Assembly (NCBI GenBank): GCA_030549175.1
Contig: JAUKUA010000010.1
Coordinates: 434,001-498,000, forward strand
Reading direction: 5' to 3'
Length of the DNA: 64,000 bases
Source: Lasiosphaeris hirsuta
Taxonomy: Eukaryota; Ascomycota; Sordariomycetes; Sordariales; Lasiosphaeriaceae
Numbering within the stretch: position 1 is the stretch's first letter; every line of letters starts with the position of its first letter. The translations under genes and the position numbers were made by a program. The notes under the pieces are model-generated. The model was given only the letters and a program-made list of their open reading frames with translations. It was not told where the DNA came from and did not search any database. Positions 53,593 through 64,000 of the stretch are shown in pieces.

Positions 53593-56500
53593 TTAAGTAT
53601 GGGGGCCAACCACAACTGGACCCGCACGCAAGGCAATGATACGAAGCCGGAGACAGCCGATAGGGAGCCACTCCTCGATCGTCTCCGTGTCCATTCCCCT
53701 GCGGATAGTCCTCTTTGTTCTTTCGCTAATCGAACCTGGACCCAAGACTACCCCAACCAAGTCCCACTTTTCGTGGTCGTCAACGCGCAACTTGAGTTCG
53801 TAAACAGCATGGTCCAGCGCCTTGTTGATATAGGCCTCGTAGATGCCGCCAAGAGGGACACCGTTGAAGCGCATCGAGAAGCTGTACTGGTTTCCGTCAA
53901 AGTCCCAGCCGGCGCGATTGTAGACACCATTTAGATGAACCGCATCTCCAGGCTTGGCAGAGGACGGATCAAAGCCAGAGACGGTGGGGATGGCTGCGAC
54001 AATGGAAGGCCACTTCTGCGAGGCCTCAAAAGAGAGCTTCTCACCAAGGATCTCCCTAGACGTATGGACGCCCGCCAATTCGTCCTTCCAGCGTTGGTCG
54101 AGAGCTCGAATGCGGGCAAGCACGGGCTCCCCGAAAATGGTATCCTCAAAGGTGCCCCGGGCGTTGGTTATGAGATACCCTGGCTTTTCGCGGAGCCAGC
54201 GATCCTCGATTGGCGTCTCCAGCTTCTCTGCGACGTCCATGATGTGATTGAAAGCGGATGCCATCTTAGTCCCGACTGCTTCCAACAGCTGCTCCGCTTC
54301 GTGGTCAATGGCCGCAATGACCAAGTCCCCGGGGTTTTCATCTCGAGTTCGCTGGACATATGTGTCGCCGTGGAGATAGTGATGGACGCGGTGAATACCA
54401 AGTCGGGTCTGAGGCATATTAGGGTCTTCGAGGGGTTGAGCGTCAGGGCGAAGCGATTCTTGCTCCCACCCTTCAAACTCGTTCCGAACCATCTGCCACC
54501 CGCTTCTAACCGACTCGTGAATACCTAAAAAAAAAAAAAAAACAAAAAAAAACGGTGAGCTGGGAATGATAGGAAGGTTGTTATTGTATACGACGACGGG
54601 GGGACGTACCAGCCTTTGCCCACTCGTTGGAGTGCGCCTCAAACTTGGCGTCGGTAGCCTTGAGCTCCTCGTAAATCCTCAGCCGGTCCACGTCATTCTC
54701 TGGCAGTTGCTGAATCTCCCTCTCAACCTGCCACCTCATGCTCCGTAGCTCGCCGTCGACGCGATTCGCGTCGTACTGCTGTAAACCAGTGAACGGGTTA
54801 GTGGCGAGTTTGTCTTGAAGTCTCTTCAACGCCGGGTTGGCGCGCTCCAGTGTCTTGGCCTTGACAAGTGCGGCACCAGCAGCAAGCGCATTGGCAAGTC
54901 GGGTTTCGTAGGAGCGGTACATCTCTGGAGTCAATATACGGCCGACATCCTCACGCTCAAACCGCTGTTTGAACGAGCGGACACTGTACTGAAGTCTATC
55001 ACTGCCAGGAGTTTCAGACTCCGCTTCAACGTCGCAAAGCTTGCGGTCAAGCTCCCCGGTAATGATGCGTGTATCCTCGGCCAAACGTGTGGCCTCTAGC
55101 TCCCTTCGAAGCTGCTCAATCTCAGCGACAAGATGGGCCTTGTTGGTATCGCTGATGGGCGCCATCAAGCTTGCTGCGTCAAAGAACAAGTTTTCGACGC
55201 CTTCGGTACGGCGAGATTCGATATTGCTGCGAGCGTGCGCGATGGTCCTCTTGGCACGGCTCAGACGATCTTGGTCTTCGAAAGAAAGAGCATCCATGCC
55301 GAAATTAGGCGTAGGTTGGGGGCCACTCCGCACTTGGGATCGAGCCTGAGCCAAGGTTGCTGTCGGCGATGGCTGAGGACTGAAGGTAGGGGTTGTGACA
55401 CCGAGTTCGGAGCGGATGAGGGCGATTTCGGCCAGAATGGGGGCCTTAAGCTGTGTTGCCATGCGAGGGTGGTTGATCTTGGTCAAACTCTCGTCAATGA
55501 TCTTCTGCAACCGTTGGTCGAGATGCTGCTTGGTGTCGCCTCTACCCAGGAATTCTCGCTGCTGGTTGACGTAGTCGCGAACACTCTGGACCTCCCGTTT
55601 GGCTGATCGGACATGAGCCTCTTCTGAGGGCATGACAATGTCGGCCAGCTTCTCACGAAGCGCAGCAATCTCAGCACGGAGCGTATTAGCCTCGCGAGAT
55701 GCATCGCTGTCGAGAAGTTGTTCTGCTTGGGCGAGTTCGGGCTCTGTCTGTTCGATGCGACCGGGCGTGGTGAAGTAGTTGTTGGCCGCAAATACCTTGC
55801 GCTTGGCATTGTCAAAGTGTGGAGACGGGAGAGGAGGGGCGGTGGACATAGGAGGAGGGGAGACAGCTCCAGCGAGGGCGCCGGTGTCGGTAAAGCCGTA
55901 TAGGGTGCGGAGCCGGGAGATCTCGGCGAGAACCGGAGCCTTGAGCTCATTCGCTTTACGCGGATGCGTAATCTTGTCCAGAAATTCGATGGATCCGCGG
56001 CACAACTCTTCAAAGTATTCCTTGTCGGACCCGTAGACTCGCCCACCATTCCTCTCGACATGGTCGCGGATCTGACGGAGCTTACCCTCCGCCGCGCTGA
56101 CATAGCCTTTGTCTTGAGATGAGACAATATTCGCGAGCTTCTCCCGTACCTCTGTGATCTCAGCCATGAGACCTGCAGCCTCTGCTGAATTGTCGCCCTT
56201 GAGCATGCTCTCTGCCTTGGCCAACTCGGGCTCGACTTGGTCAATCCGGCCGGGCGAGTTAAAGTATTCATTTGCCCAGAATACTGCACGCTTTGCGTTG
56301 TGGAAGTCTAGGGAGGGGGGAGGAGCTGTGTTGTCGGTTTGATACTGGGCGCGAATCTCAGTGATTTCGGCGAGAACGGGGGCCTTCAAGCTGTCCGCCT
56401 TACGCGCATCTGTGATCTGGGCAAGGAATTGAACGGCTCCCCGGAAGAGTTCCTCGACGTGGTCTTTGTCGGATTGGGTGAGGCGGCCACCGTTCGTCTC

Positions 56501-56755
56501 GATGTAATTCCGGACCTGGCGAATCTTTCCCTGAGCGGCACTAACCTGGCGTGCATCCGCAGGCTTGACCAAATTGTCCAACTTGGCACGAATCTCGGTG
56601 ATCTGCGCAACAAGAGGAGCCGCGTCGGCGGGTGGGAGGTTGGCAAGGCGTTGTTCAGCCTGGATCAGGTTGGGCTCAACATCGTCGACGCGGTATGGCG
56701 AGTCCAGATACTCGAGAGCCATATTGATATAGATTTTCACAGATGAGACACTCAT
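53593..56755 (-). CDS. large helical protein with three tandem ~150-aa repeats, 1025 aa
   Basis: Two exons, 56755-54610 and 54524-53593, sum to 3078 nt with intron 54525-54609 (GTACGT...TTTTAG with long T runs before the acceptor). The start chosen is MSVSSVKIYINMALEYL; an in-frame ATG 36 codons upstream is possible but adds Ser/Cys-rich sequence. Three homologous units begin near residues 16, 164 and 327 with YLDSPYRVDDVEP, YFNSPGRIDQVEP and YFTTPGRIEQTEP. Each continues with AEQxL, ITEIRxKL, a KAPVLAEI-type end and charged heptad-like helices. A further coiled region follows, then a distinct C-terminal domain containing AVHLNGVYNRAGWDFDGNQY. No signal peptide, membrane segment or catalytic motif is visible. 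I do not recognise the family. The repeats suggest a helical-bundle scaffold. Confidence 0.82.
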
Positions 56756-59700
56756 GATGGGTGACGCGGACGAGCAAGACAGATATTTGCGATGTTGGCG
56801 AAACGGGGAGTCTGAAAGGGATTTGCGATGAACTGCGGATACAGGGCAAGAGGCCACCGCCAAAATATGATGCTATCAGTGTCGTTATATATAAATTCAA
56901 TCAGGGTTGGGTTTCCTGTGCAATCGAGGTGTTGTGGTTTCAATAGGGGGTGGTGAACTTGATGGCAAGGTGGCACAGCATTGACCGGGGGACGACGAGG
57001 GGAGCTGACTTATTTGGGAGAGCTTTGCGGTGGAACTTTTGAGTCCTGGTTTTGCAATGTCGCGTTTTGATACCATGTATGTACACATACATGATGTGGG
57101 GCTCGTGCACCGCAATCGGCCACTAACAAGTGGCCGATGGACCTCCTCTTGAGGCCTGCTGGCACAAACGCGGCATCAGGGGAAGCAGCTACGAGGGGTA
57201 GTTGAAGGAGATTGGATCACCCCACGCCACGGTGTTAGATGTACAGATTTTGACGGAAGGACTCGGAGATGCTCGAGCCACGCAGGAATCCGCCAGCCCA
57301 CTTTCCGGCACAACGTTGCTGTTCCTGAGGGGAAAGTTAGGAGGAGTACCTTGGAGAGTCCAGATTCCATGAGCTCCTACTTGGTAACTAAAGAGTGGCT
57401 CGTCTGCTAAGAGCGACTTTGGATGAACTATTACATCTCTGCCCAAGAGCAGTAATTGAGCATGTCGTGCCTCTTAGACCTGCGGCCACGGTAAGTGCTG
57501 TTTGTGAGGGTATCAGCGTCCGTGAACAAGCGAGCACGATAGAAGACGGCCTGCAAACAAGTGGTGTGAGCCTTACTGGGGAGGAAGAGCGTGACCTCTA
57601 AAAGCAAAAATGCTGGCACGGAATAATAGACCAATAATACTTCATCCCAGACAACTCGAACGCCCAGTAGCAACCTTCCTCCAAGGCCTCTGAAAGAGAG
57701 CAACAAACTCGCCTTACTTCTTTTCTAAGTGGGGAGAGACTTTACTTTAGAGATCCCATTCAAGCGATGCTTACTCTCCTAATACACGTAATCTCGCAGC
57801 GCACTCCAAGTCACAATCGCAGAAATGGAGCATATAGTATGCTATAACACCTCAAGGTGTGATCAATTGATGATAGAGACAATGCACATTCTTAGTTGAA
57901 TATGGTGCTTGCGGACGGGATGCCGTGACATTATGGGAGTGGGGTCACGGTTGACCCGACCCCGTGGGCAAGGTATGCCAAGATTTCCAAAGTCGGGTCA
58001 GCAATTGCCCTGTGCCGGGCAGTGATCTACAGTGGAGCAGTTAGGCTCTTTTCACAACCTAAATCAAGATCCTCGAACTGCAATAGTCATGCAGGGCGTT
58101 TGCGCCCCTGGACACGATGCAAGTTCTTGCAAGGATCCAGACCAGTCTTCTTTTCATGTGAAAGGAATAAAAGAATCTCTGACGGCGGCGTCTGCACGCA
58201 GGGTAAGTGGAGGCGTGCATATTGCAAGTGACCCCTGTGTTGTATTATTAGGTACCGCACAGCGAAAAATCGGAATGACATGCACGCTATAGCCGCAATC
58301 CATTCCCCAAACGCGTCGGAATGCGGTGTAGAAGCCAAAAACATCGCTGCGGAAACGCGAGATGACGAATAATTGTTTTGTCACAGCAGCAAATTTGGAT
58401 TGCACGGAAGAAGCTGGCAGTAGAAGGTAGGCAAAAGATGGAATGAATTGTATCTCGAAGTAGTGGAAGTAGTGGAAGTAGTGGCTAGAGAACACAAGGA
58501 GCGCGAGAGCGTGACTACTTATAAGAGAAGAGGGTGTGTTGTCGCAAGAGAGAGTGGTGCCCGCAGAGTGCCACGCTCCCAAGCGTCTGGCACTGCGCTG
58601 TGCCACATCCACCGCAGGTATATGCGACACCAACAGAAGGCGAGCATCACCCTAGCTGCGTCAAAGCAACTGCTGGTGAGAGTCGTAGCTAATGTAGCCA
58701 GAAATAGCGTCGGCTACCCGTGGCATGATACTGACTCGGATCTACTCTATTCTAGAAATCGGGGTGCTACCATGTTCTTGCAATACTTGTTAACGTCTTC
58801 TCAAATGCTGCTGATATTTTTTGCTGTAGTATCGTGCGTCCCGTCCCCCACGGCTTGACAAAACGGCAGGCAAACCCTCAACAACACCTAACACCCGACA
58901 ATGCGCTCTGCCAATCGTATACCACTTCCATGGCACTGCAAAGCCTTTGATAACGTGCGCCAAAGACCACAGCTATCGTGTTTGTAAATAAAGTGGCTAT
59001 CGCAAAGGCTTATTGGGGTGAAGTCGATGCCTCTGCGGGTGACTACCCTGACCCAGATTCTGAGAGATGATTATCTCACAATCAACTGCCTGCCAGAACT
59101 ATCGGTCTTGTCGCCGTATTCCAGAAGGATGCCCCTCCCAGCTAGTGCTCCTGTGCTCCAATTCCGATGGTCTGTGCGGGGTGGAAGGCGACACTCAACT
59201 GCATCCAGTCGAAACTGCTGCAAGTACACATTGGGGCACCTAGTGCAGTGCGCAGTTGCCCTGTATCCCGCACTCTGCAGATGTACTTGCAAGCCGAGGC
59301 ACATCAATACATGTATTTCTTGGGGAAGTGCCCGGACAAAGACAATGAAATCTCGCCCGGTGGCGCACGTCACAGTGTTTCATCTTGCCCAGCCACGCCT
59401 CGATCTGGACAGGGCTGCAGGCGAGGTGCTGCACGATCTGGGGCCAGACCCAATGGCATCTGGGAGTGGAGGCCTCGGGCTACACCGCCTTTTTCGGCTC
59501 TGATTGGGACTGGCCCAGTCCAGCGGTTGAGCTTTCCGCCGACCAGCCGAGAAGAGTGCTGACCGACAGGCGCCTGAAGATGCCACTGGAACCCGCCCCC
59601 TGGCAGAGTCGGCCAGGTGGGTGACAAAATAATACTCCAACACTACCAAAAACTATCACTGGCTCCGGATCAAGATTTGTATGCCAAATACACATAAAAA

Positions 59701-59834
59701 ACAGTCTCAGCTACCCGACATCTTTCCTTCCAGCTCAATCATATACTTCAAGATCTCTGGGGTTTGATCCACCCAATTTTGGAGGATTCTTGGTCTAGTT
59801 TGTGCCCACCATCTTGGACCGCGTCCACCAAATA
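56756..59834. other. long region without a convincing gene
   Basis: About 3 kb. A GAAGTAGTG unit is repeated three times at 58457-58483. Opposed open frames occur at 57189-57706, 58032-58858 and 59018-59695. In the last, a minus-strand frame (59373-59071) contains STGALAGRGILLEYGDK, faintly like the GRGVLLDY motif of fungal cyclases (PF04199), so a cyclase relic is conceivable but unproven. Nothing else is supported. Confidence 0.4.
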
Positions 59835-60030
59835 ACCTGCATGATAAGCGAGTGAAACAGACAGGCGAGTGAAACACCTTGACAGATTCAAGTGAACATG
59901 CACGCAATGAGTCAATATGAAAGTTTGTCAACGCCTTCAACAATTTCTTATCACTTTATCGCGTGCGCATTTGCCAAAATTGGTAAGGTGTTTCACTCGC
60001 TTGTCTGTTTCACTCACTTATCACGCACGT
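59835..60030. mobile_element. 196-bp MITE with pogo-type terminal inverted repeats
   Basis: The left end ACCTGCATGATAAGCGAGTG and the right end, reverse-complemented, ACGTGCGTGATAAGTGAGTG both continue to GAAACACCTT. The resulting 45-bp inverted repeat has few mismatches. TA precedes the left end (59833-59834); the right flank lacks TA. The outer TIR sequence is related to that of the 32197-34057 pogo element, but the inner part is different (GTGAAACAGACA versus GGGCCAGACA). About 105 bp of unrelated, non-coding sequence lies between the repeats. Confidence 0.85.
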
Positions 60031-62219
60031 CAGTCATGGTTCGAACACATCTGATTTTTACCTCCGACTTCAGCACTTCTCACGTGGAGGCCAATCGGCT
60101 TCCAAGGCAGTCAGCATAGTGTTTGAGCCCCTCTTTTTCATTCCATTTCTTCACGACATTATGGCCCTTCGGTCCATGGCGAGAATCCCAATCTTCTTCC
60201 ATAGGCACGTTCCTGGAAAACAGCGAAATTGTGCGCTCCTTGGACCCTGGAATTCTTGGGAGTGCTGTGGTGTTTGAGGTCCATGGTTGCAATTGTTGGT
60301 CTCTTTTGTAAAAGAGCTTCAAAATGGTATTCTGAACAGCTATCTTGGTGCAAAACTGAAAAAGAAACGAAGGTAGGAGTTGCCATTGTTGACGATAAAG
60401 CGCTCGGGAATACCTCGCCCCTGTTTAGGTTCTGCGGCTAATACGTAATCGGGTCAGAAGTGATTGTCAGGTGAGACTACATCGGTATAACAAGTACGTT
60501 CCATGACGCTCTGACGAGAACTGATATCCAAGACGACGGCTATATGACCCGGAATCTACCCTGCCTCTCCCTTTTAACTAGGAGAGCCAAGGTTGAAAGC
60601 AAAGTCACGGGCCGAGGTCAAATTTGGGTATAGTACTCGGGGGTGAGTGACAGCACTTGGTATAATCTATCATCCAGACCAGTAAGCGTAATGGGCACAG
60701 CGGACGGAAGAGAAGCTTGATCAAGGGGCATGAACTTGCGGGTCACACGAGAACTGTGCTCCAGTTCCATTCACGTCGTTGCTTGTGAGCTTATTCTTGT
60801 TCTTCCACTTCGTAGTGTGAGCCCCATTTAGACCGCCGGTTAGGCCGCTAAGAGATGGGTTGATAGGGCGTGGAGCCGGCATAGGGGAGTCATTGCTTGT
60901 GATAGTGCTCCAGTTGTCGGGGCTGCTTCCGAAGGAGGCCCAGCAAAGGTACTTGTGTTGGCAACCCCCGCGACAGACATGATTTGTTGCGTGTCCACTG
61001 TGACCGTTCGGGGATAACCCTTTCCGCACGCAGCGGAGACTCAAGATAGGATAAGGGGTTGTAAAAGGTTAGAATCCGACAGGTGCATGCGAGTGGGCGG
61101 AAGTAGAGAGAAAGAAAGGTCGGCGAGAGGGAAGGTAGTAGGGCACGTATAGGCTGAGCGGGATGGGAAAAGCGGGGTGAGAAGGGGAAGAGAGGACAGT
61201 AGTCCTAGGCAAGAAGTTGAAACACTACGAAGCTTAAAGAGCTTGGGCCTGGAGGAAGATGAGGACACCGAAGAATGGATTGACACCTAAACCAAAGAAG
61301 CAGCCGGACGCCCATCGGATTTGTAACAGAAGACGAAGGGACTACGAGAGCAAAGGTAACCGCTGTCAAAGGGGGAAAGTGGTGGGGATGCTGGCGAGTT
61401 GGCTTGGCAGGTCCTGGTACATGCCGTCCAATGCGATAGGCAGAGTCCAGAACTCAGTCGTTGTTTGGGGTTTACGGATTGAGTCAGCGGTTCTTGCTCT
61501 GGGCTAGGAGACGAATCGAGAGACGGGCGTAGCTGGCCACGGTCCGATACTGCATGACACCTGCACTGCGCCCGGCCGGAGCGAGCGAGATATCGAGATA
61601 TGGTCGTGGGAGCGGCAAGAGATAGACCCAAGCTGGAGTTGCTTGCCAGATATTATCCTGCCCTTGACAGGGTGTTGGGTGGCCAATCTGTCAAAGGGCG
61701 TGATCCGCCGGCAGAGGCACTATATGATTAGCTCATAACGTCCTGTGACAGGAGAGTTTGACATCTCCAATGACAGCTGGATAAGATGCACGAATCAGCA
61801 ACGCTGCTTCGTCCGTTTCGCGGAATATCCCGTTAAATCGGGGCTTTTTACCCTATTTGTATTGTTGGCGTACTTTGGTCGGCGAACACTGCATCCACGA
61901 CGATTGGGTACCACCCAGGCGGGTCTGTCTCATTGGCTCGGCTGAGACCTCTGAGACCTGCGGCGGCTTGAGTGGAAAGCACTTTCGCGACAGATCGTCA
62001 TCAGCTGCATTCTGTCAGAAAAGAATTCACTGTCTTCTTTCCCAACGCTTTTCCCGCTATTGTTGCTCGTCTTCCATCACCCAAGCTAACACAGCCGTAA
62101 GACCCGGCACAAGGGCTCCTATCGATGATACCCCAGCCCCAGCGACAGAGAGGCCCGTTGCATCGACAGCATCTGCAGAAGCAGCGCGTGCCCAATCAAA
62201 CGCCACGGTGCCGGAACCG
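60031..62219. other. no gene recognised
   Basis: A minus-strand frame ending at 60080 (from 60322) reads SKERTISLFSRNVPMEEDWD and has coding-like composition, possibly a terminal exon of an unrecognised gene. A minus-strand frame at 61044-60721 contains HVCRGGCQHKYLCWASFG without a clear start. Neither could be tied to a family. The rest, including the 5' flank of the rhodopsin-fold gene, shows nothing. Confidence 0.35.
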
Positions 62220-63477
62220 ATGCCTCTCCCGCCGGGTACCGCCGCCGAGAACAGAGGACCGGCCATACTAGCCATCCTTTATTGCTCCACCGTTCTTGCA
62301 TCTCTGCTTGTCGCTGGTAGGCTGTTCTCGAGACGCATCAAGCTGGGCCGCTGGTCCGCCGACGACTACATCATCTTGGTGTCTCTTGTTTGTATTCCTA
62401 GCACAGCCAATCGCGGGGCGCTAATCACCAACTAACTTGTTAGACGCTGGTGTACTCACTTGTAGGCACCATTACAGGTGCCATATCGATTGGTCAAGGC
62501 CGCCATGCGGCCACCCTTGCTCTCTCGGACTTTGAGCTCGCCGTGTTTCTCACAATGATCGGTTTGGGCATGGGGGTTCTGTCATTCACCCTCGCCAAAG
62601 CCGCCGTGGTTATTCTCCTCATCAAAGTCCTCCACCCGCCCCCATGGCAAGCTCGGCTACTGTGGGGATTGATCACGGGGAACACCATCTTCATGGTCGT
62701 CGCATCTGCCGTCTATTTTTTGCAATGCAGTCCACCGCAAGCGCTATGGATGGTGGAGGTGGAAAAAAAGTGCTGGGACCCGTTGGTAGTAAACAGCATT
62801 GCGATTAGCGGGAGCGGTAGGCTGCCCAACCATTGACTACTTGCCCTAATCCTTTACAAAGAGAGGAAAGAAGCCAAGAAGGAACCCCCCCCCTTCAGAA
62901 ACATCACCGTGCCGATCGGGAATCGATAAGTACTAAATTTTACATCTGGGTCTAGGCTTTTCGGCTCTTTCTGATTTCTATCTCGCCCTGTATCCGGCGA
63001 TAAGCCTCTGGTCAATGGAAATAAACAAGAAGAAGAAAGTCGCCCTGTCCGTAGCGCTCGGATTTGGTGTCTGGTAATATTATATCACTTGCCCCAGCAA
63101 ACGGTCGAGTAGACGCTCATGACGAACATGACGAACAGTGCCGGGACCGTCGCCATTTATAAATGCACAACGGTTCCAGAGCTTCTTGACAAGAGTGACT
63201 TCACATGTAAGTGGCTATCTCTATTCTCTCTTGCCGTATTAGTCTAACTCGCCATCGTAGATACTACGTCAGGCGTCGTCGTATGGACAATGTGAGCGGG
63301 CTCCAACCTTCTTTTACATGGTACCGTCAGCTGTCTAACGGCCTATGGTCTGGTGCTCAGCATCGAAGCAAACAGCGTGATTATAGCGGCATGCATTCCA
63401 CTGATTTTGCCTTTAATCGAGCGCTGGTTTGGCCAGAGCCTCTTGTCAAGCCGGGCCATGCCAGCGTCAACTTCCAG
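62220..63477 (+). CDS. rhodopsin-fold (PF20684-like) integral membrane protein, C-terminus unresolved
   Basis: Exons: 62220-62387, 62444-62816, 62956-63073, 63139-63206, 63261-63291, 63361-63477, with consistent phases. The start MPLPPGTAAENRGPAILAIL gives the usual short outside N-terminus. The family pattern follows: GRLFSRRIKLGRWSADDYII after helix 1, SFTLAKAAVVILLIKV in helix 3, helix 4 GLITGNTIFMVVASAVYFLQC, and FSALSDFYLALYPAISLWSM for helix 5. Near the end is an IIEANSVIIAACIPLILPLI stretch, the conserved IE.N....A..P.L.P block of helix 7. These seven-helix proteins (PTH11-related in form) are abundant in filamentous ascomycetes, mostly of unknown function. The last exon after GTATGG at 63478 was not fixed; a tail ending in KGGKPIKGGKR at 63654 is one possibility. 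The 139-nt intron 2 contains a C run. In-frame sequence continues upstream of the chosen ATG. Confidence 0.75.
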
Positions 63478-63659
63478 GTATGGGTGACCCCTAGGTGCTC
63501 TCAGCTTCACAAGACCAACATTGACGGTAGGGCACATAGCACTCTCGAGTTTGGGAGAATAGTAGAAGATAATCAAGCACCACGGTATTATGATGGCCTG
63601 GCGGAAAGCAGCGTCAGATCGCGGTGATGAGACAATGAAAGGGGGCAAGCCAATTAAAG

Positions 63660-64000
63660 GGGGCAAGCGGTGAGAGTTGAATGCACGTATAAATCTGAGC
63701 ACCGTCATGTTAAAGAAGGCTGGATCCATTTCACTATAGAGAGCAAGTGGTGTTCAACGTGCAGGGTTCTCACCGTTGGTAGCCGGTATAGACCGGGCCG
63801 TGTCCATCGTCCGGGTACTCCTCCAGAACCGCAAACCCCGTCTTCTTATGAATCCCAGGCTCTAGTGGGATATCGCTGGACTCACTCCTCGAGAGCGATG
63901 GCCTCCGTCCTGTTGCAGTCCCTACCGTCGACGCCGGCTGGAAGGGTGTGTGTTGGAAGCTAGCCTGGTTGATGTATCCCGAATGTTGGGGGTACCCGCT
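63660..64000. other. window edge; possible minus-strand coding fragment
   Basis: On the minus strand a frame from the window edge reads SSDIPLEPGIHKKTGFAVL followed by EEYPDDGHGPVYTGYQR and a stop near 63780. Composition is coding-like, but no family is recognised and it runs off the window. Confidence 0.3.

Noticed and set aside
55133..56746. Plus-strand open frames inside the helical-repeat gene
   Set aside because: Antisense shadows of a strongly coding minus-strand gene.
54581..56863. ATG at 56863 as start of the helical-repeat protein
   Set aside because: The extra 36 residues are Ser/Cys/Pro-rich and unlike the rest; the ATG at 56755 directly precedes the first repeat.
58154..58633. 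159-codon minus-strand frame with repeated YFHYFHYF
   Set aside because: It is produced by the GAAGTAGTG microsatellite read antisense; composition is otherwise non-coding.
59018..59649. Cyclase (PF04199) gene
   Set aside because: Only one short GRGILLEYGDK phrase resembles the family; metal-binding motifs and a continuous frame are missing.

Overview
The window is nuclear DNA of a filamentous ascomycete (Pezizomycotina). Protein genes carry short spliceosomal introns (46-139 nt, GTRNGY donors, CTAAC-like branch sites). Several transposons show repeat-induced point mutation (RIP): TpA-rich, stop-riddled copies of elements that are otherwise recognisable. The families present (HET domains, NACHT receptors, DUF3176-like membrane proteins, PF20684-like rhodopsin-fold proteins, small secreted Cys-rich proteins) belong to this group. 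No prokaryotic, tRNA, rRNA or CRISPR feature was found. The species cannot be named from sequence alone.

Layout. 1-2660: 3' part of a RIP-killed Tad1-like LINE. 2769-4953: broken genes, namely a LaeA/Trt5-like methyltransferase whose C-terminal half is inverted, and a fungal C2H2 protein. 5.0-7.5 kb: a dispersed repeat and a 15-copy, 70-bp minisatellite whose every unit looks like a 67-nt intron. 7.5-9.45 kb: an apparently intact HET-domain gene whose first visible exon starts at the splice acceptor ending that array. 11.1-15 kb: a Fot1/pogo element, a mariner relic and a possible LTR. 17.5-19 kb: a frameshifted HET gene. 20.4-21.0 kb: a 570-bp MITE. 21.1-28.7 kb: two intact divergent genes, a 1074-aa NACHT receptor with C-terminal zinc fingers and a 949-aa SNF2 helicase with a RING finger. 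30.7-34.1 kb: a HET pseudogene beginning at a dispersed repeat, then a second pogo element. 34.4-37.1 kb: a membrane protein and an 89-aa secreted 8-cysteine protein. 40.0-43.4 kb: a 1011-aa protein combining an NLR-type N-terminus, Cdc24-like CH-DH-PH modules and a C-terminal Ras-like domain. 44.7-50.8 kb: a CorA-like gene with one internal stop, a broken L-2-hydroxyglutarate dehydrogenase-like gene and a broken ankyrin-type gene. 52.2-56.8 kb: a secreted protein and a 1025-aa protein with three helical repeats. 59.8-60.0 kb: a pogo-type MITE. 62.2-63.5 kb: a rhodopsin-fold membrane protein.

Biologically this is an accessory region rich in allorecognition and innate-immunity candidates (three HET genes, one NLR, one NLR-N-terminus/RhoGEF/Ras fusion), secreted proteins and transposons. 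About half of the gene-like loci are broken. The intact multi-exon genes could be assembled with consistent splice phases, so they look functional. The most unusual items are the RhoGEF-Ras fusion with a catalytically degenerate GTPase domain and the tandem array of intron-like units in front of the HET gene.
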